From assembly GCA_035293565.1 (NCBI GenBank), contig DATGMP010000128.1, forward strand, positions 1 to 29,782: a stretch of DNA of 29,782 nucleotides, given 5' to 3'. A program made the position numbers and the translations under genes. Position 1 is the first letter of the stretch. Each line of letters starts with the position of its first letter. This DNA is from DATGMP01 sp035293565. GTDB taxonomy: Bacteria; Pseudomonadota; Alphaproteobacteria; BOG-932; Roseiterribacteraceae. Shown one piece after another: positions 7,971 through 14,704 of the stretch. The notes beneath the pieces were generated by a model that was not told where the DNA came from, made no database searches, and was given only the letters and a program-made list of their open reading frames with translations.

Positions 7971-8000
7971 GATATACACGGCGCGCGGCACGGACGGCAA
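7971..8000 (-). promoter_or_regulatory. Candidate promoter of tRNA-Leu
   Basis: On the minus strand a TTGCCG box (complement of 7995-8000), an 18-bp spacer and TATATC (complement of 7971-7976) lie about 18 bp before the tRNA 5' end, each matching 4 of 6 consensus bases. The position is right for a stable-RNA promoter. Confidence 0.4.
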
Positions 8001-8039
8001 CCTCGCGCTGGAATTCCAGACCGGGCTCGTATATGGGCC

Positions 8040-8522
8040 ATGCCCCTCGCCCCGCGTACCGTCATCGCCGCCTTTCTGCTCCTTGGGATCGCCGTTATCG
8101 GCTATGTGTTGTTCGCCCAATATGTCCAAGGCTACCCGCCGTGCGAGCTCTGCCTGCGCGAGCGACTGCCCTGGTATGGGCTGCTGGTGGTCGCGCTCTG
8201 GGGCGTCATCCGGCCGTCCGGCGCCGTGCTCTGGCTGGTCGGATTTGCGCTGCTGGCGGCTGCCGGGTTGGGCGCGCACCATGCCGGCGTGGAGCTCCAC
8301 TGGTGGCCGGGCCCCGAGGCTTGTACCGGAACGAGCGGCGCCAACACGGTCGACGAGTTGCGCCGGATGCTGCAGGCCGCGCCGGTCGTGCGTTGCGATG
8401 AGATCGACTGGACCTTCCTCGGCCTCTCGATGGCCGACTATAATTTCCTCGTGTCCGCGGCCGCCGCCATCCTGGCGTTGACCGCGGCCTGGAAGCTCGG
8501 AGGTCGCCGACGCCATGGCTGA
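8040..8522 (+). CDS. dsbB: DsbB-family disulfide bond formation protein
   Basis: This 160-residue inner-membrane protein has four hydrophobic helices (about 8-28, 45-58, 62-80, 130-150). It carries the DsbB redox pairs: Cys35-Cys38 (PPCELCLRE) and the periplasmic-loop Cys95 and Cys119. DsbB reoxidises DsbA and passes the electrons to ubiquinone. The ATG at 8040 is chosen because it starts directly before the first helix; the frame is open further upstream into the tRNA, which cannot be coding here. The stop overlaps the start of the ubiquinone hydroxylase gene by 8 bp, so the two form an operon linking disulfide oxidation and quinone supply. Confidence 0.9.
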   Translation: MPLAPRTVIAAFLLLGIAVIGYVLFAQYVQGYPPCELCLRERLPWYGLLVVALWGVIRPSGAVLWLVGFALLAAAGLGAHHAGVELHWWPGPEACTGTSGANTVDELRRMLQAAPVVRCDEIDWTFLGLSMADYNFLVSAAAAILALTAAWKLGGRRRHG

Positions 8523-9069
8523 GAAGCACCCACGCCGTCCCCTGCCCGGCGAGCCCGCGGGCCAGGCGCTGGTCGAGCGCGTGCTTCGCGTCGACCATGC
8601 CGGCGAGTACGGCGCCAAGCGGATCTATGACGGGCAGCTCGCGGTGCTGCGCAACAGCGAGGACGCCGCGGCCATCCGCGAGATGGCCGACACCGAGGCC
8701 GAGCATCTCGCCTGGTTCGACCGGGCGCTCAATGAAACAGGCGCGAGACCGACCGTTCTCCATCCGATCTGGCATGTCGCAGGCTACGCCCTAGGCGCAG
8801 CCACCGCGATGATGGGGCCGGCCGCCGCGATGGCTTGCACCGTCGCCGTCGAGGAGGCGATCGACGAGCATTACCAGCGGCAGGAGGCCGCGCTCGGCGC
8901 CAATGAGCAAAACCTCAAGAGCGCAATCAAGCGCTTTCATGCCGAGGAGCTTCGCCACCGCGACACCGCGCTCGCCCATGGCGCCGAAAACGCGCCCGGC
9001 TATCGGGTCATGAAGCACGCGATCAAGACGGGCTGCCGCGCCGCGATCTGGCTGTCGGAACGGCTTTAG
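8515..9069 (+). CDS. coq7: COQ7-type demethoxyubiquinone hydroxylase
   Basis: This 184-residue protein catalyses the C6 hydroxylation of the demethoxyubiquinol ring late in ubiquinone synthesis. The di-iron ligand pattern of the COQ7/CAT5 family is visible: HAGEYGAKRIYDGQL (Glu31), EAEHLAWF (Glu61 and His64), EEAIDEHYQRQ, and EELRHRD near the C-terminus. The length matches the bacterial short form. It is a peripheral membrane protein. It follows dsbB with an 8-bp overlap and converges on the HNH gene with a 4-bp overlap. Bacteria use COQ7, UbiF or UbiM for this step, so it is probably the only C6 hydroxylase, but that cannot be checked here. Confidence 0.95.
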   Translation: MAEKHPRRPLPGEPAGQALVERVLRVDHAGEYGAKRIYDGQLAVLRNSEDAAAIREMADTEAEHLAWFDRALNETGARPTVLHPIWHVAGYALGAATAMMGPAAAMACTVAVEEAIDEHYQRQEAALGANEQNLKSAIKRFHAEELRHRDTALAHGAENAPGYRVMKHAIKTGCRAAIWLSERL

Positions 9070-9632
9070 GTCTCCAGCTCGCTGTCCCAATAGAGGAAGT
9101 CTCGCCAGCTCTCATGCAGGAAGCCAGGCGGGAACAGGCGGCCATTCTCTTGGAGCTGGTAAGCCGTGGGCTGGAACGGTTCGGTCAGCGGATGCATGCC
9201 GCACTCGCGGGGCGTGTGGCTGCCCTTGGTCAAATTGCACGCCGAGCAGGCTGTGACCACGTTCGTCCAGGTCGTCCGGCCGCCGCGCGAACGCGGGATC
9301 ACATGGTCGAACGTCAGCTCATGGGTCGGAAAGCCGGTGCCGCAATATTGGCAACAGAAGCGGTCGCGCAGGAAGACGTTGAACCGCGTGAAGGCCGGCC
9401 GGCGGGCCGAGGCGACATATTCCTTGAGCGCAATGACGCTCGGCAGCCGCATCTCGAAGCTGGGCGACCGGACCACGTGATCGTAATGGGAAACAATATT
9501 CACGCGCTCTAGGAATACGGCTTTGATTGTTTCCTGCCATGACCAAAGTGATAGCGGAAAATAACTCAAAGGTCTGAAATCGGCATTCAGAACCAGTGCC
9601 GGACAACTCTCGAGTGGTGGAGTCAAATCCAC
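9066..9632 (-). CDS. HNH endonuclease family protein
   Basis: This 188-residue protein has a conserved N-terminus (PALVLNADFRPLSYFPLSLW) followed by an HNH domain: CQYCG at one zinc pair, then LTFDHVIPRSRGG (the catalytic DH), TTWTNVV (the Asn) and CSACN at the second zinc pair. This HNH family is widespread in alphaproteobacterial chromosomes and its biological role is not settled. The start is a GTG at 9630-9632; no ATG is better placed, and the conserved N-terminus requires it. A 16-bp perfect palindrome covers the ribosome-binding region. It is a stand-alone gene, divergent from nothing and convergent with coq7. Confidence 0.88.
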   Translation of the reverse strand: MDLTPPLESCPALVLNADFRPLSYFPLSLWSWQETIKAVFLERVNIVSHYDHVVRSPSFEMRLPSVIALKEYVASARRPAFTRFNVFLRDRFCCQYCGTGFPTHELTFDHVIPRSRGGRTTWTNVVTACSACNLTKGSHTPRECGMHPLTEPFQPTAYQLQENGRLFPPGFLHESWRDFLYWDSELET

Positions 9633-9635
9633 ATC

Positions 9636-9651
9636 CTCGCCCTAGGGCGAG
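9636..9651. promoter_or_regulatory. 16-bp perfect palindrome at the HNH gene start
   Basis: CTCGCCCTAGGGCGAG begins 3 bp upstream of the GTG start and includes the GAGG likely to serve as Shine-Dalgarno. It could be an operator or an RNA hairpin that hides the ribosome-binding site. Confidence 0.45.
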
Positions 9652-9747
9652 ACCCGCCGACTTCGAGCGGACGGCGGAAAATCTCGCCATAACTTCGAAC
9701 GCGCCACTCACATAGGCGATTCGTCATACAAACACAATTGCGCAGTT

Positions 9748-10407
9748 TTACGGGCCGGCAAGATGACGCGCCAGGAACCGCGCCGCCCGCGCGGCGCCTT
9801 CATGGTCAATGCCGTGCCCCAGCCTCGGCCGCTCGACCGTCTCGACGGGAAAACCTGCCGCCTCCAACGCCGCCTTGGTTTCCGCCATATAGGCGAACCG
9901 GATGACCCGATCCTCGGTCCCATGGACGAGCAGGATGGGGGGCCGCTGCGCGTCCGACGCGAGCCGGCAGGTCGGATCGGCCAGCATACCGGAAAAAATC
10001 ACGATCGCCCGTGCTGAATCCGCCCGCCGGAGGGCTCTGTCCAGCGCCATGACGGCCCCTTGGGAAAAACCGACAAGCGCCAATCGGTCTGGCCCGAGAT
10101 TGCGTTCGGAAAGCGCCGCCGCGACGAAATCGTCCAGGATAGAGGCGGCCTGATGCAAGGCCGCCTCTATCGCGCGCGGCTCAATGCTCGAGATCGGAAA
10201 CCATTGATAGCCGCCGCCATTGGGACTGGATTCCGGCGCGTTTGGCGCAACGAATTCAGCATGCGGCAGGTCGCGAGCGAAAACCGGCGCCAGCGAGCGG
10301 ATGAGATCGGCCCCGTCCGAACCGTAGCCATGCAGAAAAATGACCAGCCGGTCCGGCAGTCCTCCAGCCTCGGGAGGGCGGGTGGGGCCGGAGAGACGCG
10401 AGGGCAT
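9748..10407 (-). CDS. Carboxylesterase/phospholipase family alpha/beta hydrolase, copy A
   Basis: This 219-residue protein has the compact alpha/beta hydrolase fold of the YpfH/carboxylesterase (phospholipase/carboxylesterase, PF02230-type) group. Visible features are FLHGYGSDG (oxyanion strand), nucleophile Ser115 in GFSQG, Asp166 in HGTEDRV and His198 in LGHGID. There is no signal peptide, so it is cytoplasmic. It is the downstream member of a tandem pair, 6 bp after copy B, and the two clearly descend from one gene. Members hydrolyse short acyl esters or thioesters; the physiological substrate is unknown. LIRSLAPVF has one residue more than copy B at the same place. Confidence 0.9.
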   Translation of the reverse strand: MPSRLSGPTRPPEAGGLPDRLVIFLHGYGSDGADLIRSLAPVFARDLPHAEFVAPNAPESSPNGGGYQWFPISSIEPRAIEAALHQAASILDDFVAAALSERNLGPDRLALVGFSQGAVMALDRALRRADSARAIVIFSGMLADPTCRLASDAQRPPILLVHGTEDRVIRFAYMAETKAALEAAGFPVETVERPRLGHGIDHEGAARAARFLARHLAGP

Positions 10408-10413
10408 CGCCTG

Positions 10414-11070
10414 TCAGGAAAGACCGAAGTGACGCGCTAGGAAAACAGCGGCCCGTTCGGCGCCTTCGCCGTCGATGCCGTGGCCGAGCCCCGGCCGGGC
10501 CATTGTTTCGACCGGGAAGCCGGCCCGCGCCAGAACGGTCTCGGCGCCGGCCAGGCTTGCGAAAGGCACGACCGGGTCGGCAGTGCCGTGGATCAGCAGG
10601 ATTGGCGGACGGGCTTCGGACGCAATCGGACCATCCACCGCGCTCGCCACCATGCCGGAAAAGCCCACGATCGCGCGCTGACCTTCCGGTCGCCGCAGCG
10701 CCCGATCGAGCGCCATCATCGTACCCTGCGAGAAACCGACGAGCGCCAGCCGGTCAGGCCCAAGGCCGCGGTTCGCCAATGCGTCATCGATGAAGCCATC
10801 CAGCACCGGCGCCGCCTCCCGGACGCCTGCCGCCATCGACACCGGATCGATCTCCCGAAGCCCGAACCATTGATAACCGAAACCCATCTCGCAGCGCGCG
10901 GGCGCATTCGGCGCGACGAACTCGGCAGTCGGCAACGCCTGGGCGAAAAGGGGGGCCAAACTGATCAGATCGGCTCCGTCGGCGCCGTAGCCATGCAGCA
11001 GCACCACCAGCCGGTCGGGACGGTTGCCGCTCGCGGGAAGATGGGAGGGACCGGAAAGCGATTGGCGCAT
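10414..11070 (-). CDS. Carboxylesterase/phospholipase family alpha/beta hydrolase, copy B
   Basis: This 218-residue paralogue of the next gene shares almost the whole layout: PDRLVVLLHGYGADGADL, EFVAPNAP, GYQWF, LGPDRLALVGFSQG, GHGID. The catalytic triad is Ser114 (GFSQG), Asp165 (HGTADPV) and His197 (LGHGID). Differences cluster in the GYQWF neighbourhood (CEMGFGYQWFGLREIDP versus NGGGYQWFPISSIEP), which lines the active site in this family, suggesting different substrates. It is first in the two-gene operon and lies 80 bp from the divergent gluQ. It is cytoplasmic. Confidence 0.9.
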   Translation of the reverse strand: MRQSLSGPSHLPASGNRPDRLVVLLHGYGADGADLISLAPLFAQALPTAEFVAPNAPARCEMGFGYQWFGLREIDPVSMAAGVREAAPVLDGFIDDALANRGLGPDRLALVGFSQGTMMALDRALRRPEGQRAIVGFSGMVASAVDGPIASEARPPILLIHGTADPVVPFASLAGAETVLARAGFPVETMARPGLGHGIDGEGAERAAVFLARHFGLS

Positions 11071-11150
11071 CCCCGACCTTGTGGTCGCGCCGGGAGGACT
11101 GTCAACAGCGGGCGCTTGGCCGCAGGCCGTGTTTGGCCCATCTCTTCAAG

Positions 11151-11987
11151 ATGATCGTCACACGCTTCGCGCCCAGCCCGACCGGGTTTCTCCATCTGGG
11201 CCACGCCTATTCCGCCCTTTTTGCCCATCGTGCGGCGCGCGGGGCCGGTGGGCGCTTCATGCTCCGCATCGAAGACATCGATCAGGCGCGGTGCCGCCCG
11301 GAATTCGATGCGGCGATCATCGAGGATCTCGCCTGGCTCGGGCTGGATTGGGATGGCGCCGTGCGCCGCCAGTCCATGCATTTCGACGACTATCGCGCGG
11401 CGCTGGCGCAGCTGGATGAGCGCGGCGTCACTTATCCGTGCTTCTGCTCTCGCAAGGAGATCGCGGCCGAGATCGCTCGCGCCGACGCCGCGCCTCACGG
11501 CGCGTCGAGTGCAATCTATCCGGGGACCTGCCGCGCGCTCGACGAAGCGGAACGCCGCAACCGGATCGATTCCGGATCACCTTACGCGATCCGGCTCGAT
11601 GTCGAAAAAGCGATGCGGATAGCAGGCCGGCTCACCTGGCATGACCGCGACGCCGGCATGGTCGCCGCCGATCCCGCGATCGAGGGCGATGTCGTGCTGG
11701 CGCGGCGCGACGCGCCGGTGTCGTACCACCTCGCCGTCACGGTCGACGATCACCTCCAGGGCGTGACGCTGGTGACCCGTGGGATCGACCTGTTTCGAGC
11801 CACGCATATCCATCGCCTTCTGCAGGCGGTCTTGGGGTATGAGACACCGGATTATCACCATCATCCGTTGCACACCAATGCAGCGGGCGAGCGCCTCTCG
11901 AAACGCGACGGCGCGCTCGCTGTTCGAGCATTGCGGGACGCCGGGAAAAGTCCTGACCAGATCAGGGCGATGGCCGGCTGGTGCTAA
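11151..11987 (+). CDS. gluQ: Glutamyl-Q tRNA(Asp) synthetase
   Basis: This 278-residue protein is a shortened glutamyl-tRNA synthetase that activates glutamate and attaches it to queuosine in the anticodon of tRNA-Asp. It has the class I signatures HLGH (residues 15-18, after FAPSPTG) and LSKRDGA, the KMSKS equivalent, and the zinc ligands Cys97, Cys99 (YPCFCS), Tyr123 and Cys127 (YPGTC). The anticodon-binding domain of full GluRS is absent and the length matches the GluQ/YadB family. The open frame extends upstream to 11079, but the conserved protein begins MIVTRFAPSPTG, so 11151 is chosen. It converges on the NUDIX gene with a 4-bp overlap. Confidence 0.93.
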   Translation: MIVTRFAPSPTGFLHLGHAYSALFAHRAARGAGGRFMLRIEDIDQARCRPEFDAAIIEDLAWLGLDWDGAVRRQSMHFDDYRAALAQLDERGVTYPCFCSRKEIAAEIARADAAPHGASSAIYPGTCRALDEAERRNRIDSGSPYAIRLDVEKAMRIAGRLTWHDRDAGMVAADPAIEGDVVLARRDAPVSYHLAVTVDDHLQGVTLVTRGIDLFRATHIHRLLQAVLGYETPDYHHHPLHTNAAGERLSKRDGALAVRALRDAGKSPDQIRAMAGWC

Positions 11988-12832
11988 TGCCTTAGCCCTC
12001 TCGCCAATGCGGTGTAATCGGGCTCGTTCTCCGGCGTCAGGATCCCGTGTCGAATGAAGAAGTCGATCAAGACCAGATTGACGTTGAATTTGAAATCGTC
12101 CGTTCCGCGCACGGTGTCCAGAACCCGAGCGATGGACCACAGCTCGAACCGTTCGACCTCGCCGTCGAAAGGCGCTGGGATCACGCCCTGCGGCATCTCG
12201 AGGTCGTGGACGAAGAGGATGTCGTTGCGCAGGCCCTCATTGGACGTGAAGCGATAGCTGACCACGCCCGTCGGACGGGCTCGCGCGGCCTGTCCGGCGT
12301 CGAGACCCGCCTCTTCCTGCCCTTCCTTGACCAAAGTCTCCTCGACCGAAAGACCACTCGGGATCCCGCCGGCGATCAGATGATCGAGCTTGCCGGGCGC
12401 CACCCGCCGGTCGCGCGCGCGCCGCCCGACCCAGAGATGCAAGCCGGCTTCCGTGCGCAGCAGGCCGTTGACATGGACGCCATAGGCAGGAAGGCCCAAC
12501 GCCGGCAAGCCGGCGCGGTCGATTTCTGCGATGGGCGGCGTGCCCCAGCGCCGGTGCACGGGGGTCATCTCGCCCTTGAGGCCGGCCATCAGCCCGGCTT
12601 CGATCAGGGAATCCACGATTTCGGCGAGTCGATTGCTGACGGTGAGAAATCCGCCCCCCAGAATGCCGACGCCATCGCCGACGGCATGCGCCAATCCCTT
12701 GCCGAGCAGATGCTTCGCGGCCTCCGGCGTTACATGGCCGATCGGGTCGCCGGAGATCGCGAAAGGGCGGTAGGCCGTGGGATCGAAGCGATTGCATGCT
12801 TCGACGTGACGGAGCAATCTTCCTGTGCTCAT
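11984..12832 (-). CDS. NUDIX hydrolase with DUF4743 N-terminal domain
   Basis: This protein of about 282 residues has two parts: an N-terminal DUF4743 domain (LLRHVEACN, GVGILGGGF, EIVDSLIEAGLM) and a C-terminal NUDIX domain starting near YGVHVNGLL. The NUDIX box is shifted from consensus: GGIPSGLSVEETLVKEGQEEAGL has Lys in place of the usual Arg and Gly instead of the hydrophobic residue in the REUXEE part, while the metal-binding EGQEE glutamates remain. Eukaryotic relatives (yeast Tnr3 region, plant NUDX20/24) process thiamine diphosphate-like compounds, so damaged thiamine cofactor is a reasonable guess. The start is set at ATG 12832 by GGAAG 6 nt upstream; a GTG at 12859 is less likely. 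Confidence 0.87.
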   Translation of the reverse strand: MSTGRLLRHVEACNRFDPTAYRPFAISGDPIGHVTPEAAKHLLGKGLAHAVGDGVGILGGGFLTVSNRLAEIVDSLIEAGLMAGLKGEMTPVHRRWGTPPIAEIDRAGLPALGLPAYGVHVNGLLRTEAGLHLWVGRRARDRRVAPGKLDHLIAGGIPSGLSVEETLVKEGQEEAGLDAGQAARARPTGVVSYRFTSNEGLRNDILFVHDLEMPQGVIPAPFDGEVERFELWSIARVLDTVRGTDDFKFNVNLVLIDFFIRHGILTPENEPDYTALARGLRH

Positions 12833-12838
12833 CGTCGG

Positions 12839-12843
12839 CTTCC
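12839..12843 (-). promoter_or_regulatory. Ribosome-binding site that fixes the NUDIX gene start
   Basis: GGAAG on the minus strand lies 6 nt before ATG 12832. The GTG at 12859 has no comparable sequence in front. Confidence 0.55.
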
Positions 12844-12870
12844 GGCGCCGGGCAGGCACCCTCTGCAGCG

Positions 12871-12882
12871 CTGGTTAACCAG
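12871..12882. promoter_or_regulatory. 12-bp palindrome between the NUDIX and HIG1 genes
   Basis: CTGGTTAACCAG is perfectly palindromic and lies between the divergent genes, 4 bp before the HIG1-gene ATG. It contains TTAACC, the left half of a CtrA-type box, and could act on either gene. Confidence 0.3.
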
Positions 12883-12886
12883 GACG

Positions 12887-13078
12887 ATGTTCAACATCCT
12901 TCTTATCCTCATGCTCGCCTTCGCGTTCGCCACTGTGGGCGTGTTGTTCACGGGAATCGTCAGCATGTTCCGCGGCGGCGAATTCAACCGCCGCTATGGT
13001 AATAAATTGATGCGCGCCCGCGTCATTCTTCAAGGGATAACCTTGGTCCTGCTGGCGCTGCTGTTTTTTGTGCGCTAG
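12887..13078 (+). CDS. HIG1-type twin transmembrane protein
   Basis: This 63-residue protein consists of two hydrophobic helices (about 2-22 and 44-60) joined by SMFRGGEFNRRYGNKLMRARV, the typical loop of bacterial HIG1 (hypoxia-induced, twin-membrane) proteins. Mitochondrial HIG1 proteins associate with respiratory complexes; bacterial ones are presumed to act in the inner membrane near the respiratory chain. AGGA lies just before ATG 12887. The gene is divergent from the NUDIX gene and convergent with ribD. Its reading frame runs open upstream across the NUDIX gene, but that part is a shadow. Confidence 0.85.
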   Translation: MFNILLILMLAFAFATVGVLFTGIVSMFRGGEFNRRYGNKLMRARVILQGITLVLLALLFFVR

Positions 13079-13101
13079 CAAACGGCGCTTGGACCCGTGC
13101 G

Positions 13102-14229
13102 TTAACGGGCCGGCGCCAGGACGTAGCTTTCGATCCGGTCTTCGCCAATCTGTCGGCTGTCCACGAGGCGGAAGCCCGGAGCGTCCGCGATTGTCTCCAA
13201 TCCGAGCCCGGCGACAGCCGGAATCGCATCGCCGCCCAATACGATTCCGCTGCGGAAGATAACGAGCGCATCGACCAGCTTCTCATCGATGAACGACGCG
13301 GCGAGACGGCCGCCGCCCTCGACCAGAAGGCGCGTCAACCCGCGCTCGGCGAACGCCGTCAACGCGGCAGCGATGGAGAGGCGGCCGGTTTCCCGGGCGG
13401 CCACGGGAATAATCTCGACGCCGAGCGATTGAAAAGTCTCAATCCGCTCGGCGGGAAGCAAATCCATCATGGCTTCGAGCGTGACGATCCAAGTCGGCAC
13501 TTCGCGCGCCGTGGCGATCAGATCCAAGGTCAGCGGGAGCTGCAATCTCGTGTCGAACACGATCCTGATGGGCGGCCGGACCGGCATGCCGGGGAGCCGG
13601 CAGGTGAGGCTGGGGTCGTCGGTTACCGCTGTGCCGATGCCGACCGCTATCGCGTCGTGGCTGGCGCGGAGACCATGAGCGGCGGCGCGCGCCGGCTCTC
13701 CGGTTATCCAGTGACTGTCGCCGGTGTGGGCCGCGATGCGCCCATCGAGCGTGGTCGCGAGCTTCAGCGTGACCATCGGCTGCCCCGCCTCGGCACGAAT
13801 GAGATAGCCGCGATTGATCGCCGCCGCCTGCTCGGCCAGCAGCCCGAGTTCAGCCGCGATCCCGGCCTTGCGCAATGTCGCGAGCCCCTGCCCCGCCACG
13901 CGCGGATCGGGATCGCCGATCGCGACCACCACCCGCGCGACGCCGGCGGCGATCAGAGCCTCGGCGCAAGGGCCCGTATGGCCATGATGGCTGCAGGGCT
14001 CGAGCGTCACGTAGGCCGTCGCTCCGCGCGCCGCCTTGCCCGCGCGGGCCAGCGCCTCGGTCTCCGCGTGAGGCCGTCCACCCGGCTGAGTCCAGCCGCG
14101 GCCGACGACGTGACCGTCCTTGACCAGCACGCAGCCGACCGCAGGATTAGGCCATACATTGCCGAGGCCGCGCCGGGCGAGGCCGAGCGCGGCCGCCATG
14201 AACCGGCGATCGGCTTCGGCGTTCACCAC
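13102..14229 (-). CDS. ribD: Bifunctional riboflavin biosynthesis deaminase/reductase
   Basis: This 375-residue protein does the second and third steps of riboflavin synthesis from GTP: deamination of the pyrimidine, then NADPH reduction of the ribosyl group. The N-terminal deaminase (about 1-145) has zinc ligands His54 and Glu56 (HAETEAL) and Cys79/Cys88 (PCSHHGHTGPC). The C-terminal reductase (about 150-375) has TLKLATTLDGRIA and LVEGGGRLAASF. The start is a GTG at 14227-14229, with GGAG (complement of 14237-14240) 7 nt upstream; a second GTG directly follows it. It lies 4 bp after nrdR, as in many alphaproteobacteria. Confidence 0.95.
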   Translation of the reverse strand: MVNAEADRRFMAAALGLARRGLGNVWPNPAVGCVLVKDGHVVGRGWTQPGGRPHAETEALARAGKAARGATAYVTLEPCSHHGHTGPCAEALIAAGVARVVVAIGDPDPRVAGQGLATLRKAGIAAELGLLAEQAAAINRGYLIRAEAGQPMVTLKLATTLDGRIAAHTGDSHWITGEPARAAAHGLRASHDAIAVGIGTAVTDDPSLTCRLPGMPVRPPIRIVFDTRLQLPLTLDLIATAREVPTWIVTLEAMMDLLPAERIETFQSLGVEIIPVAARETGRLSIAAALTAFAERGLTRLLVEGGGRLAASFIDEKLVDALVIFRSGIVLGGDAIPAVAGLGLETIADAPGFRLVDSRQIGEDRIESYVLAPAR

Positions 14230-14233
14230 CGGC

Positions 14234-14692
14234 TCACTCCGCCTCGACGTTCATCTCGTCGAGAAATTCGTTGAAATCCGACGCCTCGCGGAAATTGCGA
14301 TAAACCGAGGCGTAGCGGATATAGGCGATCTGATCGAGCTGACTGAGCGCGTGCATCGCCATCTCGCCAACCTGTTTGGAGGGAATTTCGGTCTCGCCCG
14401 AGCTCTCCAGCTGGCGGACGATCGAGTTCACGACCCGCTCCAGCCGCTCGGCCTCGACCGGCCGTTTGCGGAGCGCGATCCGCATCGAGCGCATCAGCTT
14501 CTCGCGGTCGAAAGGCTCGCGCTCGCCGCTGCTCTTGACGACCGTCAGCTCGCGCAGCTGCACCCGCTCGAAAGTGGTGAAGCGTGCCCCACAATTGCCG
14601 CAAACCCGGCGCCGGCGGATGGCCGCGTTGTCCTCGGTCGGACGCGAATCCTTCACCTGCGTGTCGTCATTGCCGCAAAAAGGGCATCGCAT
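14234..14692 (-). CDS. nrdR: Transcriptional repressor NrdR
   Basis: This 152-residue zinc-finger/ATP-cone regulator represses ribonucleotide reductase genes in response to bound ATP/dATP. The zinc ribbon uses Cys3, Cys6, Cys31 and Cys34 (CPFC, CGNC). The ATP-cone covers about residues 46-136 (VVKSSGEREPFDREKL and YIRYASVYRNF). The length is standard. The gene lies 12 bp after glyA and 4 bp before ribD on the same strand, probably one operon. No reductase gene occurs in the window, so its targets lie elsewhere. Confidence 0.97.
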   Translation of the reverse strand: MRCPFCGNDDTQVKDSRPTEDNAAIRRRRVCGNCGARFTTFERVQLRELTVVKSSGEREPFDREKLMRSMRIALRKRPVEAERLERVVNSIVRQLESSGETEIPSKQVGEMAMHALSQLDQIAYIRYASVYRNFREASDFNEFLDEMNVEAE

Positions 14693-14704
14693 CGACCGAT
14701 GACC

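Noticed and set aside
12047..12886. Upstream extension of the HIG1 gene frame, giving a 343-codon open frame
   Set aside because: The part before 12887 is the antisense of the NUDIX gene; the true protein starts at the ATG directly before the first helix.
13090..13110. Weak hairpin CCCGT-N6-ACGGG at the HIG1/ribD junction
   Set aside because: Only 5 bp and includes the ribD stop; no T tract, so not enough for a terminator call.
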